DNA of 60,000 nt from Takakia lepidozioides (GCA_030704615.1 CM060733.1:71736001-71796000), one strand, 5' to 3'; positions 20,881 to 33,152 are shown, numbered from the stretch's first letter. Notes: generated by a model not told the origin, from the sequence alone. Numbers and translations are program-made.

Positions 20881-23834
20881 ATGGGAAGGGTTCATTACAA
20901 GGTGTCATCAGCCCTGTAAATGCAGAGGAAGCATTAGATGCAAAAAAGAACAGGGTGAAGGAGGCATTAGAGGAAGTCGCTCGGTTTTGTGAGGACAATC
21001 CTGGAAACAGATTTGAGATTGTGGAAGCCACAATTGGAGACTATTTGCAGTTGGGTTCCATAAGGATTAAGTATGCAATTGATTCGAAGTGGCTACTCTT
21101 GTTTCCAAGACAAGTTCTTTTGCAATCTTCTTTGACAGAGCATGTGAAAGGAAAAACCCATGTGGATGCAGAGATTTGCCAGAAGGTTGGAAGTAGTGAA
21201 GGACTGTGCAAAAAGAGAGGAAGGCCTCCAAAGCCCATGATTGCCAAAGATGTAGAGCAACGGGATCTAAGCTCTTTCTTGGTCAGTCAACCTGTGTTGC
21301 CGTCCCCACCACTTGACAATCCAATTGTGGCATCAACAATGGGAGCATCCTCATCACAAACTCCATACACGAGTGTTGACGCTGCCCAACGGGAAGATCT
21401 GATTGAGGATTGACAATTACAGCGAAGGTCCCAATGCAACAAAGGAAGAGACACTTTGTGTTGGGGCCTATGGGATGAATGGTGGGAGTACAACCACAAG
21501 AGAATAAGTCTGAAACCATTCCTTCAAGATAGCAAGGGAGGAAAAAAGTGGTATGTTGAGCCCTTGACACATGCAACCATCACTCTAAACAATCAAGAGC
21601 ATAAGGTTGTTGGTACGTTTCTGCACGCGAATTGTTTTAGAGTGTCATTGGATGGGGAGCCATTTCCAAACTTGAGGTGTTCAGCATGTTCTTCCATTCC
21701 CTTGGAAAATGACTTCATAATGAGGGTATATAGAGAGAGAGGTGCCATGGAATGTAGAGGGGAGAGAGATACTGGCAAGGGAAGAAGACTGTCATATCTT
21801 GGAAATGCCAAGATTGTCAAACAAGTTTACAAAAACAGGCAGGAGTTGAGGCAGTTGAGGTTCAAATTGTGGGAGGCCAGGACCAAAGTGGCATCCTTGT
21901 CTGTGCGATGTAGGAGTTTGAAGGAGTCTGGGATTGAGGCAATTGAAAGAGGAGATGTTTTCAAATTTTGTCATGATATTGTTGATGCACATAGGAGGGG
22001 GAATTTTGAAGGAAAAGAAGGTTTGTGGGACTTTCTTTTTTATATCAAGAATATTGACAGGTCTCCACAAGGGAAGAGGTATGGTACTGGCACAAAAACA
22101 ATGTTTGAGACTGTGCAGCTTTGCCAAGGGGGTCCGAGATTGCATCATTTTTTGGCTTCAAATGTGGGGGGTCCTTCTATTGATACTACAAGACGGTCTT
22201 TAAGGAAGGGTTTGAAGTATAGAGTGGGAGAAATGGATGATATATTTCAGCATGTGGCTGGAATTTACAGACATGTGATGGAAGATGCCAGTATTCCAAT
22301 GGGAAGCATCCCAGTGATGGTGGCCGAAGATGAAACTGTTGTGAAGCGATTGGTACGTTGGATTGCTAGGGATAACACCCTTCTCGGGTTCTGTGGGCTT
22401 CAAGACAACCATGTATGTATTTTAGATTTTGTGGTGCAAGTGGGAGAAGGGGAATCAGGGTACGAACATATTGTGGAGGCATTAAAAAACAATGTGGTTG
22501 CCCATTACGCCAGAGTGTTGATAGCAAATTCTCTACATATACGGTTACCTCGATTGGTATTGATAATCCAGCTCATTTGCAATAGATTTGACAACAATTT
22601 TGTGAGATCACAATGAGAAGTGGTGAGGCAGTTGTGGGACAAATATGCGAGGGACGTGGTTGGGCCTATAATTGGGCATGCTTCAGACGGAGATAGTAGG
22701 AGGAGAAAAGTGATATTAGAAGATTATGCCAATGGGGCTAGAAGTAGATTTTGCATCTATTGGGAAGGATGGTTGTTTACAGGTCGAATGTGCAACGGGG
22801 GAGATATATACGGACTCCATGATCAGGACTTCATCCACAATGGGAAAAAATTGGTAAATCCCTTGGACAGTGCATCACGGACTTTGGTGTTGGGTGATGA
22901 GGTTGCTATATTGAATCACGCGTTATTGGTCTACCATTCATTTTTAGTGGACAAGCATGGACTTCGGGAAGGTGATATCAAAATAGAAGATCGACAGAAT
23001 TAGGCAGCAGCTCAACGACTGACATCTCGGAAGGTGCAAGCTTGTTTGAGGGAGTTACAATCAACTGTGAATCATCGAAGGGAGATGACCAAAAGTACTG
23101 AAATTTACCTACACATCATTTTATGCTACATCGACATTTTTTTGTCTCCTCACATGTCATTGTGTGAGAGGGTACAATCTGCTGCGAAGGTATCGTTTTT
23201 TTTTCCAGATTGTGGAAGTTGTGGCTATTCCACCACGAGGTGTATAATCTGAAATCTTTTTTCATTAGCAGGGAAGCATACTTGGATTTACAAATTTCAT
23301 GCCACTACGTGGTTCTGCTTATCAAATTGTTCAAGGATAAGTTTAATCATGTGCAAGTTCATTTGAGCCTTGTTGGTTCAGATGTGTGTGAAATATTCTT
23401 CAGCAAAGTGGGAGGTATGTTACGGAATGAGAGGACATATGACGGGTGTGATTTGATTGAGAATGCGGGAGCATTAACACGCATATCCGAGTTTGAGGTG
23501 AATCCAAAAGGGCCCAAGTTCTCAAGAGCTCATGTGCGGAGAGTACTGGATATGACATGCATGGCGACTCTGTGGTCAGGGAGGTGACACGTGGGCAGCG
23601 AAGACAGGGGGAGCGGCGGGGGGACCAGACAGTGGGGGAGCAAAAACTCGGGAGGGATTGGATGTTTGGGGGTTTGCAAGTGACGGATTCAAGGAGGGAG
23701 ACAACTCATGAGAGGAAAGGGACCAAAACTGCCGGGGCAGGGAAAAAACAAGAACACATTTGGTTTTCTTTGGAGAAGAAGTCAGGTATCCCCCTTGCTG
23801 ATTTGTCCGACTTTTCTACTGTCCAATCGGATGA

Positions 23835-24787
23835 TTGCATTGCGCTTTGAAAACTGGATTTCTAGAAGGACAACTTTTATGCCATAAACTTGGGATGAAA
23901 CCAAACAAAGCGACAAACTTGGATTGGTGGAATGAGCCATGGACAATTGAGAGACAAATGGAAGCTGAGCTATTCAAAAGCATGGAAGAGGAAGGTGATG
24001 ATGTCGATGCCATAGATTCTATTTGTCCTCTTACTGCAGACACACATATTCAAAATGAGGTCGTGGAGGATGAATTGGTGTGCGGGCCTTCGAATTCAAT
24101 GGAGGATGTTTTGAGCCAACCCTTGGATAATCATGCGGAAGAGGTACTTGTTCAAAGTGAATTGAGACATACTCTGGATGCTGTTATTGATGAGTTTGAA
24201 CAAGAGAAAGATGGTTCGAAGGCGGTGGTTCCATTTGTCGAAGTAGATGAGAAGACCATATTCAAGAGCACTTTGGTTAGCTAACTCAATGGCAACCCTA
24301 CTCTATCCAAGGATATATTGACACGAGTAAGAAGTGCATCGATGTTGTTTTGCCGAGAAAACAAACCAGCAACAAAGCCACGAGCTTGGGATTGGGTTCG
24401 GATTGTGCTGTATTTTTTGTTGATGAGGAGAGTGCGATCCAAACTACAAACAGGAAAGGCAGACCAGGGAAAACCTGCAGAGGAGCAACCAAAGGCACTT
24501 GGTATTTAGGCAGGGTTCAAAGAATGCGGAGGAAAATCAATAAGTGGTTTGTAGAGTGTAGGGATTCTGTTGATTTATTGGAGCGTCCTTCTCATATGGA
24601 GATTGGATTAGCATGGTATCAAAAAGTTCGAGGAGGGGTCTATACGTACGATTTGACGAATAACATGATGGTTGATTTGGATTCCATTATCGCATTAGCA
24701 TGTTTAAAGTACAATGTCAAGTCAAACACATATGTACTTGATGCAAATGACCGAAAAGTCTTTGACAACTTTATCAAAGACAAATAA
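23835..24787 (+). pseudogene. Acidic C-terminal part of the transposase-like gene
   Basis: Open from 23835 to the stop at 24282-24284 (WNEPWTIERQMEAELFKSME, Asp/Glu-rich after that), then in another frame from 24350 to 24787 (GTWYLGRVQRMRRKINKWFV, LAWYQKVRGGVYTYDL, YVLDANDRKVFDNFI). The part near 24450 holds KGRPGK, a possible second AT-hook. The two frames join near 24290-24350. It could also be a separate gene, but the spacing and absence of a terminator or new start suggest one unit. Confidence 0.4.
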
Positions 24788-25095
24788 TTTTTTTAATTAA
24801 TTTATTAGATTTTATTATGTTTTAAATGAATAAATTCGATATAATATAAAACATACATATACATATTGGAGGGTATTTTTTAATGATGGAAAATGGGAAT
24901 ATACATACAGAAGGAGGTACTTTTTTAAAATTGTAAATTTTTGTATATTTACAGGAGCGGGTTTTATAATCTTCAAAAAGTATCTACAAAGGGGGTATAA
25001 ATTATCCAAGGACCCGTATACAGGGGTTTTTTTTATTAGGCGGCGAACGCACGTGATACGCACAGTTTATAAAGAGTGCACCCCCAGGTATCCTA
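24788..25095. other. AT-rich 3' flank
   Basis: Strongly AT-rich, with no coding or RNA signal. It probably holds the 3' untranslated region of the gene ending at 24787. No terminal inverted repeat matching the left side at 20100-20190 was found by eye. Confidence 0.4.
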
Positions 25096-25725
25096 CCCAC
25101 ATAGAAACATAGTCGCACCATCCTGCTATTTAAGAAAGGCGATCCCACTGACCTCGGTAACTACAGACCCATAGCCCTAGCTAACACTATCTATAAATTG
25201 CTTACCAGCACACTAACCACGCTGCTATCCAATTACGGAGAACAACACCATATTCTGAGTGACCCCCAAGAGGGCTTTCAAGCCACGCGTAGCATAACCC
25301 GCCAAATACAATACGTCCTCTCAGCCCTCGAAGATGCCAAGCTCACTAAACAAGATATTTATCTCTTGTATATAGACTTTGAAAATGTCTTTGGATCCTT
25401 AGACCATGCCAAACTGCAATCATGACGGACCTCGGTTACCCCATCAATGCCATCCAGCTCATTGGTAACATCTATACCAACAACACTACGAAATATTCCG
25501 GCTCATACTATGGTACTACCCCTCTTATTCCTATCCTACGTGGTACCATACAGGGTGACTCCCTTCAGTCCATACCTATTTATTATCTTTTTAGAACCTC
25601 TACTAAGATGGTTAGCACGCGGAAACCTCGGCTATCACTATAAAACCTCCCCTAGCAAAATCTTTGCTGATGCATACGCTGACGACCTAGCTATCCTAGC
25701 TCCCAAACCCCAACACCTCAACTGA
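25096..25725 (+). pseudogene. C-rich LINE reverse transcriptase fragment
   Basis: Starts in the RT fingers (KKGDPTDLGNYRPIALANTI near 25130), continues with LSDPQEGFQATRSITRQIQY and YLLYIDFENVFGSLDHAKL (first catalytic Asp region), then changes frame at about 25425 and reads DAYADDLAILAPKPQHL, where Y-A-D-D is the catalytic motif. A frameshift near 25560 hits the G-x-x-Q-G-D region. The C-rich, Thr-heavy codon use is like the LINE at 8475-9775, so the two may be halves of one family; they do not overlap, so this is inference. Confidence 0.75.
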
Positions 25726-27290
25726 CAAGTCAGCAAGTTATCCCGCTTTAACCTATGACACGTACACTACTCATTCTACGACAAATGCGTATCAGCATAC
25801 AAACCGACCTACCTAGCTATCCTAATATGATATCACAGCTAGAACACGCTCGGGGGTTGCAAAGATCCATGAGCGGTGAGCGCATGAGCATGAGCAGAGG
25901 TTCCCTACCCTCGCCCAAACCCACACCGAACCACCGCAAAGGTGGAGGTCGGCAACCAAAACTGACGACTTCATGAACTTGGTAACAATCCACGGAAATA
26001 GAAGGTGGACCGTGGCCTGCAGGTGAGGTGTTGTAGTCGCCACAGACTATAGCACCACTTTCATAATTGGGAGGTCCGTAGGGCAATTTTGGGTGTTATG
26101 GTCGCCACCGACTATATCATCCCTACTCAAAGCTGGACCTGTAAAAAATTGGCAACTAACCCAGGTAGGACACCAAAAGCTCTCATCCACTACCTGTTCA
26201 AAAGCTTCACATGTACAATAACACTAGGGTACACAGGCTGCCTGACCTGTGTCAGGCCGCCGTCTTTATACAAAAAAACCCTAGCCCTTGCTGCATGCCG
26301 CGTGGTGAGGCGCAATAGGCCAAGCCCGCGGCGCTTGTTTGCAGCCATAGATCAAATGGATGGCTAGGATGTGGCCACCATCTTTAAGTAACCCCTAACT
26401 AACCCATGATTGTAACAGTTTAATGGTACTTAAGCCAAAAATTTATACGGATGAATGAGTATTGCCGCACGGATGAAATAGGCAAATTAAGGATGAGGAG
26501 AGCCTTCACAACTCTTTCCACTAAAGTTTATGTTAGGAGGTACTGCCAAAAGGCTCAAAATCATTTCCAACAGATGTTTCCCTGCAAAAGCCAAATGGCC
26601 ATCCACTTGCATGGGTGTGCACATGTATCTTCTCCTTCCCAGTAGGCAGTCACGGTCTTCTCTACCAGCCATGGATGTTGTAGGTGAAGTTCCACATGAA
26701 GATGACCATCCTCACTGTTTCAAGTGTAGAGGGATGAAGTTGGAGCCCTTAACTTCGTCTTCCCTCTTATCAACATGACTAGCTGATCTTAGAGATCTGA
26801 ACTATGTCGAAGCATTAGTTTTGGGTAGGAATTGAAAGACAGCTGAAATGCAACTTTATAATGGTAAGGCAATTGCAAGCAACAGACTCATCTTATCCTA
26901 TTTATATATTCACTCAAATGTCTTTCTCTACCACGATGAATGTTTCTCAAAGGTCTCAATAGGGTGCCCAGGTTTTTCTTGAAACACATGTCATTTTCCC
27001 TCCTTCCTAACCTTGCTGGTGCCATAAGGTATACGAGAGAGTAGTCACTACTCATAACCTCTGCATAGGGAGCTAAATAAACTGACAATTTCAACTTGCA
27101 ACTCCACAAAATGGTCAAATTATAGTCACTGCTCATATCGTGGTATGGACGGCCAATGGGACTCCATAGAATTTCATGCAAGCAACTTTGTCACAAAACC
27201 ATGGCTTTCTAAGACCCATCCCTCTCATGCTGCAGAAGCACCATCTTATAGGTAACAATTGCACATTGTTCCTGCATTTTATTCACAATA
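25726..27290. other. No recognised gene
   Basis: About 110 bases after the RT fragment (25726-25840) may be LINE-derived. The rest has only short frames without motifs on either strand, and no repeat I can pair with another part of the window until the element-terminal motif at 27291. Confidence 0.45.
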
Positions 27291-27329
27291 GTCGTCACTA
27301 GTAGTGCAGAACAATGCGAAGCCCTAGTA
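27291..27329 (-). repeat. Dispersed 35-bp terminal-like motif (family T)
   Basis: GTCGTCACTAGTAGTGCAG and AACAATGCGAAGCCCTAGTA together form one copy of a motif also present at 37935-37978 (same orientation) and 45349-45383 and 46249-46282 (opposite orientation). Confidence 0.65.
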
Positions 27330-27369
27330 AATAAAAGCCGATGGTGATGTAGATACATAGCACAACAAA

Positions 27370-27545
27370 GATGTGGCCCGGTGGTAAGACATCCTGTATA
27401 CTCATGTGGGTTTGTTGTTCAAAGTCTAGTGTAATTCTCTCTTGGCCGGAGGCTGGCCTTCATGGCCCCGATAGGGAGTTTGTTTTCCCCTCAAGGCCCT
27501 GCTGGTGTTTCCTTAGAAACAAAAAACAAAAAACAAAAAATAAAA
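27370..27545 (+). mobile_element. SINE-like element with tRNA-type A and B boxes
   Basis: An A-box-like TGGCCCGGTGG (27374-27384) and a B-box-like GTTCAAAGTC (27417-27426) lie 33 bases apart, as in tRNA-derived SINEs. A body with GGGAGTTTGTTTTCCCCTCA (near 27475) and a CAAAAAA-rich tail (27520-27545) follow. The body segment also occurs in the second element at 46003-46215. Such elements are transcribed by RNA polymerase III and mobilised by LINE enzymes. Confidence 0.6.
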
Positions 27546-28107
27546 ACAAATTCAACACCCTGGTTTGTGGACCTCGAAATGGATTGTGGGGCCAATGGGA
27601 CATACATTAAATCCTGCTATGGCACGGCCGACAAACGTGGTTTTCACAACTGTCACATTGTGAGTGTATTACATGGTATACTACACTTAGCTGTGCTCTA
27701 GAGGCAGCTCATGGCATGCTCGGTGCTGCTAATCTGTGAACTTATGCAGCAGTAAATGGCATTTCTTCAGTAAAAAAAAGTCAATTCATGGAGCACTTTG
27801 GCCTGGCAGCCTTGTCTCATGCAGCACTGCATGTGAATCCTACCACATGTAGCCCCATTTCGACGCTTACATAGTCTTCAAAGGATGGGACCTTTTGAAT
27901 TGTGGACCTTACTTATCAATTAAGCTTTAGGGCCGGAATCTGCTTTTTAAGTCCATTGACACAACGTACAACAAAAAGACAAATATATGGACATCCAAAG
28001 GCTGCACAGCTTGCTCAACTCCAAGGAAACCTCAGAGGTGTGGGGTATGAGGGAGGGCATTCATAGTTTACACAGAATAGAGGCTCATGTGAAGAGAGCA
28101 ACTACAT
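27546..28107. other. No gene; 3' flank of the RopGEF gene
   Basis: Nothing recognisable. The stretch next to 28108 should contain the 3' untranslated region and polyadenylation signal of the minus-strand RopGEF gene, but none could be fixed. Confidence 0.4.
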
Positions 28108-31100
28108 CTAGTCACGGCCAGGTGGGCTATGAAGAGCATTACTGCTCTCGAGATTGCCTGCATAAGTCCAAGTCTTGATTGCCTCTAACGGGAATTTCAC
28201 CAGCCCTTCAGGGTCCAATCTAGTCTCCCCCTCTGGTGCTTCACCATGCATATACTCTGACAAGGCTTTTCCCAAAGAGGACCCAAGTATAAGTGTCCCT
28301 TTAGTGCTATCACGGGGTGAGTTAGGTGTGTGGTTTGGACTCGGCGTGGGGGACGTCCTGGGAGATACAGAGGCAGTGGCATATGACGTACTAACTGCAG
28401 TCAAATGCATGGTGAAGGGACTCTTCGACCTTTTGAGGGTTGAACTCAAGCCATGCCTTGCTACACCTTGCTCTCTGACAGGCACAACAGGTGAAGCTAG
28501 GAATCGACTTACTAAGTTATCTGCGTACAGCACATCATCAATTCGTGCTATGATGTTGAAGGCCAAACTTTCCAACACACGTGAGTAGCTCTCCAATATT
28601 GATTGACCTACATCCTGCAGCCAGTCCAACAATCCTTGATGAGTGATAGCACGTAGTTGCGGATACAATGACCAAGCTAACTAGTTCACCAAACCCAAAA
28701 CTCTTATTTCTCTATATATACTGCATCGCGAGTTTTACTTTGCAGAGATCAGTACAGGGACAGTGCATGTACGTTTTCTTACCGCTCACAGCCTTTCTCA
28801 ATCGACAGCAGATCCTTGTGTTTACGTGAGCACAGTCCGGCATAAGTTGGATTCTACTGAAAGCAACTTTTGAGAAACCGAGATTAGACATGCAGGAAGC
28901 ACTTCCACTGATCTTCAGATCTTGTCTACACTTCTCAACTTCCGAAAATAAAAAAATTGGTGCACAAACGGCCCTTTCAGTATCCCATAAGAATGCTCGT
29001 GAACCATGCATGTCAACTCACTCAACTATATGGATAGGATTGTAATGGGAAAGTAAAGTTATCTCCTCTTAGTATACCAAAGGGAGACTCACACAGGCAT
29101 CTGTGGTTAGTGGGTACGACAACAATAGTCCTCAACTTCCAGTGTTAAAGATGTGACATGTACAGACTTTCCTTCAGAGTCAGAATACAATTGAGGAAGG
29201 ACATCGAGATATACATACACGGTTGTACTGGATCTTGTGCGTGTCCAAAGCAGTCTGTGCCAACCCTGGAAACCGTTGTTTCAAACAAAGCAGTAGACTC
29301 TCAGCTTTATCAGCAAGCACCTCCTTCCTTTCCACCTCTCCTACCAGGTCTTTCATCATTCCCCATGATGACTTTGCGGTGAATCTGCTGTCTTCTGGCA
29401 ATGACTGCATCTGTTTCGTATGAATTTTACGGTGCCAGACAAGTATTGCCGTCTCTAATCTATTAGCTAATTCTACTGCCGAGCGTTCATTTGATGTGTC
29501 TAATGTGGACAGCAGCCCCTCAGCTGAGAAGTTCTCAGACACTAGACCGCGGTACAGGGCCTCCCCGAGGCTTGATTTCCCATTCTGCACAATCCATTAC
29601 ATATATAGCATTAACCACAGTTCTTACACGGAGCAGGAAACCAACATATGAGGCAAAAGGGGAGCAAACAAAAAGCACCTTGGGGAGAGAGTCCCAGTAG
29701 ATTTCAGGAACCTCCATCTCAGACAAAACCTGGCCATTGATAGCCATGGCTGCTTTGAGAATTTGACTCGTGCACTCCCTCTGATACCGTAACCGTTTTC
29801 TTGACTCGTCAGACAGACCATTGACAGGTACCTTTGGAGTTGGCAACCACCACTTCTCCTCTTGGCGTTGAAGAGAGTGCCTTAGACCTCCTCGGTTATC
29901 ATTTTCAGTCAACGCAATTCCACGATCTACATACCAGAACTCAGTGTCACTGAAGTGGTCCAATGAGTCCTGTCACAACCAAAGAGCAAAGAACAGGCAG
30001 GCCAAGTTACATACTTAGGCCCAAGCTATTAAACCCCATACCATCTGTAAATAAGGACTTTGGTTAGCCAGGGGGTGCCTCCTGAGTATAGTGGGAGTAA
30101 AGAAACAAGAAGTTGTTTTTCCAACGAGGAAGGAATCACACTAGTAACATTAACCTTGCAACTTAGACCTTCCTGCCAGATGCAACACAACAGTCGTGTC
30201 CAAAACAATCCCAATCAAAATCATGTATTGCATCTTCAAAAGTCACGTAAGTGATATTTACACCTCCAGCTAACCTCCTTAAATTGCTGAAGGCACACTA
30301 GGTGACATTCCAACATTGGAGACATCTTTCCAACTTACCCGACCCGTGCAAGAAGGAAAAAATACGTGTATACGAGGTGGGCATAAGTGGTTACATACAA
30401 GTAACATGGTGTCCAGCTTGCGCAATGCTGGCAAATTTATATGGAGATCTGAGCGGGGCTTGCTCACCATCACCTACATCCAGTATTATGCAATCCAGTG
30501 TGTTAATAGCAAACTTATGAGAGAGGTGATAAGCATAACATGCCATGCTACTCTCTACAGACAGGATCAGACAAAGGCCATGTACATAAATGCCTTGCAC
30601 ATCACCTGGTCACTTCACAAATTCCTGCTAACATTCCTTTAAGAAGTGTCCAAAACAAATTGTACATATTTTAAAGTATAAAAGCATCACTGCAACAGGG
30701 TCCCAAGGAAAGACATAGAGAACTGCAATACATGATTTTCATGATAATGACTTGACTTGCAGAGAATTAGGTAGCCCAAATCGAAGCCAGAAAAAGTCAT
30801 CAACCCAAAATCTTTACCTCCAAGGTACTACCATCTGGATAAGTTTGCCAAGAAGGGACCAGCTCCACAATGTGATCACTGACCGAGAGAAGCCACTCCA
30901 TATCCCTCCGCCACATTTTACTTCTCTCTGGAGCAAGCGGTTCTAGTCTCCACAGCTCTCCAAAAACTGAAGCTGGTCCCTCAGCCATGATATGTCAGCA
31001 CTCAAAAGGGCCTTACTTGTACCCTAGGAGCTTTGCCTTCCATAAACATGCATGAGAAATAAAGTGTTGACCTGGACTATTGAGAGTGGATATGTTTAGC

Positions 31101-32383
31101 ATGAAGCGTTGCATAGGGTCCATGAAAGTGATATGCTCACTGTAGTCTTTCAACACCCCCTTACACTATAGTATCCAAAACTTCCACCATTTTGTATGCG
31201 AGGAGTCAGATTCTAGTCAACCACCACTGACCAAACATAATGAAATAGGACACTGCTAAATCCGCCAGACCTGGAGACTAGTTCGCCAACAGCAGATTTA
31301 AAGCCAAAGTGCTACATGTCAAGTTACGCTTCTCTACAGTGGCAAAACTTATTACAAAGTCAAGGAATGGCTTACTACTGACTGAGTAAAGCCATCCAAC
31401 CAACACAGACAAGTCCTTGATCCACATGAAAATCACAAACTGACGCACATGAGAAATGCAACTCTTTCTGAACAAATCTACACAGGAAATCCCATTACCT
31501 GAAAGATTAGTGATGGCATTGGAAATGGCTAGGGCTGTGCAGACCCCCTTAGCACCACCCGACATGTCCTCTCCAAGTAGCAGCTTTGCAAATCTCTCTT
31601 TCATCATCTCCACCTCTGCAGCATAACAAATCCAAGAACAAGCATATGACATGACAAGCCAATCTCCACAACTATTGCCCCACAAAAAAGATATATGGCA
31701 AGTTGAAGGACCATAAAGCTGCAGCTACTTTGCAGAGACAATCGGCCATAATTTACACCCTAACCTAGGGTCACAAGTATTTGACAGCATCACATTCACA
31801 ATGATAAATTTCTGGAAATACCTACCACCACACCTACCACCACCTTATCAATCGAATTCAACTGGCTAAAATGCTTGGTTTCTTAGCTTGAGATTTCAAC
31901 CAAGTTACGCTTCCTTCAAAAAACCACAGCTTGAAGTCATGCCAAATCTTGGTCTAGGTGACATCCAGCCCATAACAGTACACACAGGAAGCCAACAAAG
32001 ACATTTCAACCTCTTAACTCGGCAGTAATCTAAGATGAGTGAAATGCACAGATAGAAACACCTGAAAGTTCGGTTTCCCTTTTCTCTCTCTTTTCTTCCC
32101 ACATGAACGCATCCCTCCCACTGTTCAGTTTTGATGGCGAAGACTCTGCATTTGCCCTATCCCTTCTGCCCAGGGGCCACCCAAGAGGTGAGCAGCCATC
32201 TACCTCTCCCTGTGTTTGACTGAAACCTAGATCTCCCTCACGTGACAGCTCTGGGCCTAAACCATCCATACTGAGGATTGTGCTTCTCCCGTTCATGCTT
32301 TGTTGCGTAGACTTATCATCAAAAACAGCATCCATTGTGACTTTCTCTGACAAATTCATGGAAGAAGCATGCAATCCTTTCAT
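28108..32383 (-). CDS. RopGEF: RopGEF (PRONE-domain Rop guanine nucleotide exchange factor), 7 exons, 610 aa
   Basis: Promotes GDP-GTP exchange on plant Rop/RAC GTPases at the plasma membrane in polar growth. Exons on the minus strand: 32383-32062, 31615-31499, 30972-30818, 30473-30399, 29969-29679, 29584-29219, 28614-28108, all with GT-AG introns and matching phases, giving 610 codons without a stop. Residues 1-107 form a variable Ser-rich N-terminus. PRONE spans about 108-475: [107 protein letters not shown]. The variable C-terminus ends [19 protein letters not shown]. The start is the only upstream Met in frame. Gene size, order and motifs fit the family. It is the only clearly intact host gene here. 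Confidence 0.93.
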
Positions 32384-33072
32384 TCTGGCAGAAGTCTTGA
32401 TTCACCAAATCATGTGCAAATTCATGCGCACACTTCATACGAATGTTGCCAGAAAACTAGATAGGAGTGGTGGGACGATGGCAAAATGCAGGCGACTTTT
32501 CACGACCCTTCATCCGCCCCAACGTGGCCATGCAAGGTTCTGAAGAGAAGCGTCGACGAAGAGCCAAATATGGGAGGAGCCCGGCAAATCAGACCACGGC
32601 ATCCACATCTTGAGAGCCTCCTTCATCCATGCTTCAGCCCTAACTGCTTCTCCATTTGACTTGCTGCTCTTCCATTGTCTTCTTCAGTCTCAGCTCAGTG
32701 TTGCGCTGTTTATTACAATCCCAATGACCAGCCAAACGCATATGCTGAGCTGCTCAACGGCAAATACGCCCATACCTAACAAAATTTCTCCTACACGAGA
32801 CAGGAGTCACGATCCTTGCGATGCTCCGGCCTATAATCCTGACAATAAAAGGTGACTCTGGCTACATACCCTACGGTCAAAGGGCCCGATGGTTCCCTAC
32901 GCGGGATGATGGGGTGGGCATCCATCTATTATTATCCTTTTATTATTATTACCCCATAATTATTGTTCTACGTGCTGCTACGTAGAGCTAGAGTGACAGC
33001 TGGCCGGCCACCTCGTAGGCTAAGGGCTGCTCATATTCCTCGTAAACGACCCGGCCAAGATTTCCTAGTTAG
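32384..33072. promoter_or_regulatory. Upstream region of RopGEF
   Basis: This interval lies 5' of the minus-strand RopGEF start, so it should hold its promoter and 5' untranslated region. A CT-rich plus-strand stretch at 32600-32700 (GA-rich on the coding strand) is the only visible compositional feature. No TATA box could be assigned with confidence. Confidence 0.3.
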
Positions 33073-33083
33073 AGAGGACGGCA

Positions 33084-33152
33084 CCTTACTCCGCGTAAGG
33101 TTTCTGCTCTCAAGGAGAGGAGGCACCTTACGTCGCGTAAGGTTTATGCTCT
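33084..33152 (+). repeat. Two tandem hairpin-forming units
   Basis: GGCACCTTACTCCGCGTAAG and GGCACCTTACGTCGCGTAAG, each followed by GTTT(C/A)TGCTCT, start near 33079 and 33123. Within each, ACCTTAC and GTAAGGT are inverted around a short CG-rich centre, so each unit could form a hairpin. Confidence 0.65.

Larger units (their letters stand above)
20189..24787 (+). pseudogene. Large BED/AT-hook DDE-type transposase-like gene, family not recognised, decayed
   Basis: The gene begins after TTTTGCAG (exon from 20189, ATG at 20200) and ends at the stop at 24785-24787. Parts in order: an unassigned N-terminal module; a BED-like finger (20780-20880); an AT-hook KKRGRPPKP (about 21210); a long core in one frame from 20871 to 23003; a C-terminal block (23272-23590); an acidic tail (23835-24787). 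The core is interrupted only by TGA at 21411 and 22614 and TAG at 23001. Three acidic motifs fit a DDE/D nuclease with an inserted helical domain: AEDET (about 22324), SDGDSRRRK (about 22682) and SDVCEIFFSKVGG (about 23377). The last resembles the S-D-x-x-E-x-F-F end of P-element and hAT-type enzymes. No known family could be named. It may be a DNA transposon or a decayed domesticated gene. Confidence 0.6.

Noticed and set aside
20189-24787. Assignment of the large gene to the hAT superfamily
   Set aside because: The BED-like finger fits, but the hAT dimerisation end is not visible and the core motifs do not match closely enough to name the superfamily.
28175-28588. 137-codon plus-strand frame
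   Set aside because: Antisense shadow of the last RopGEF exon.
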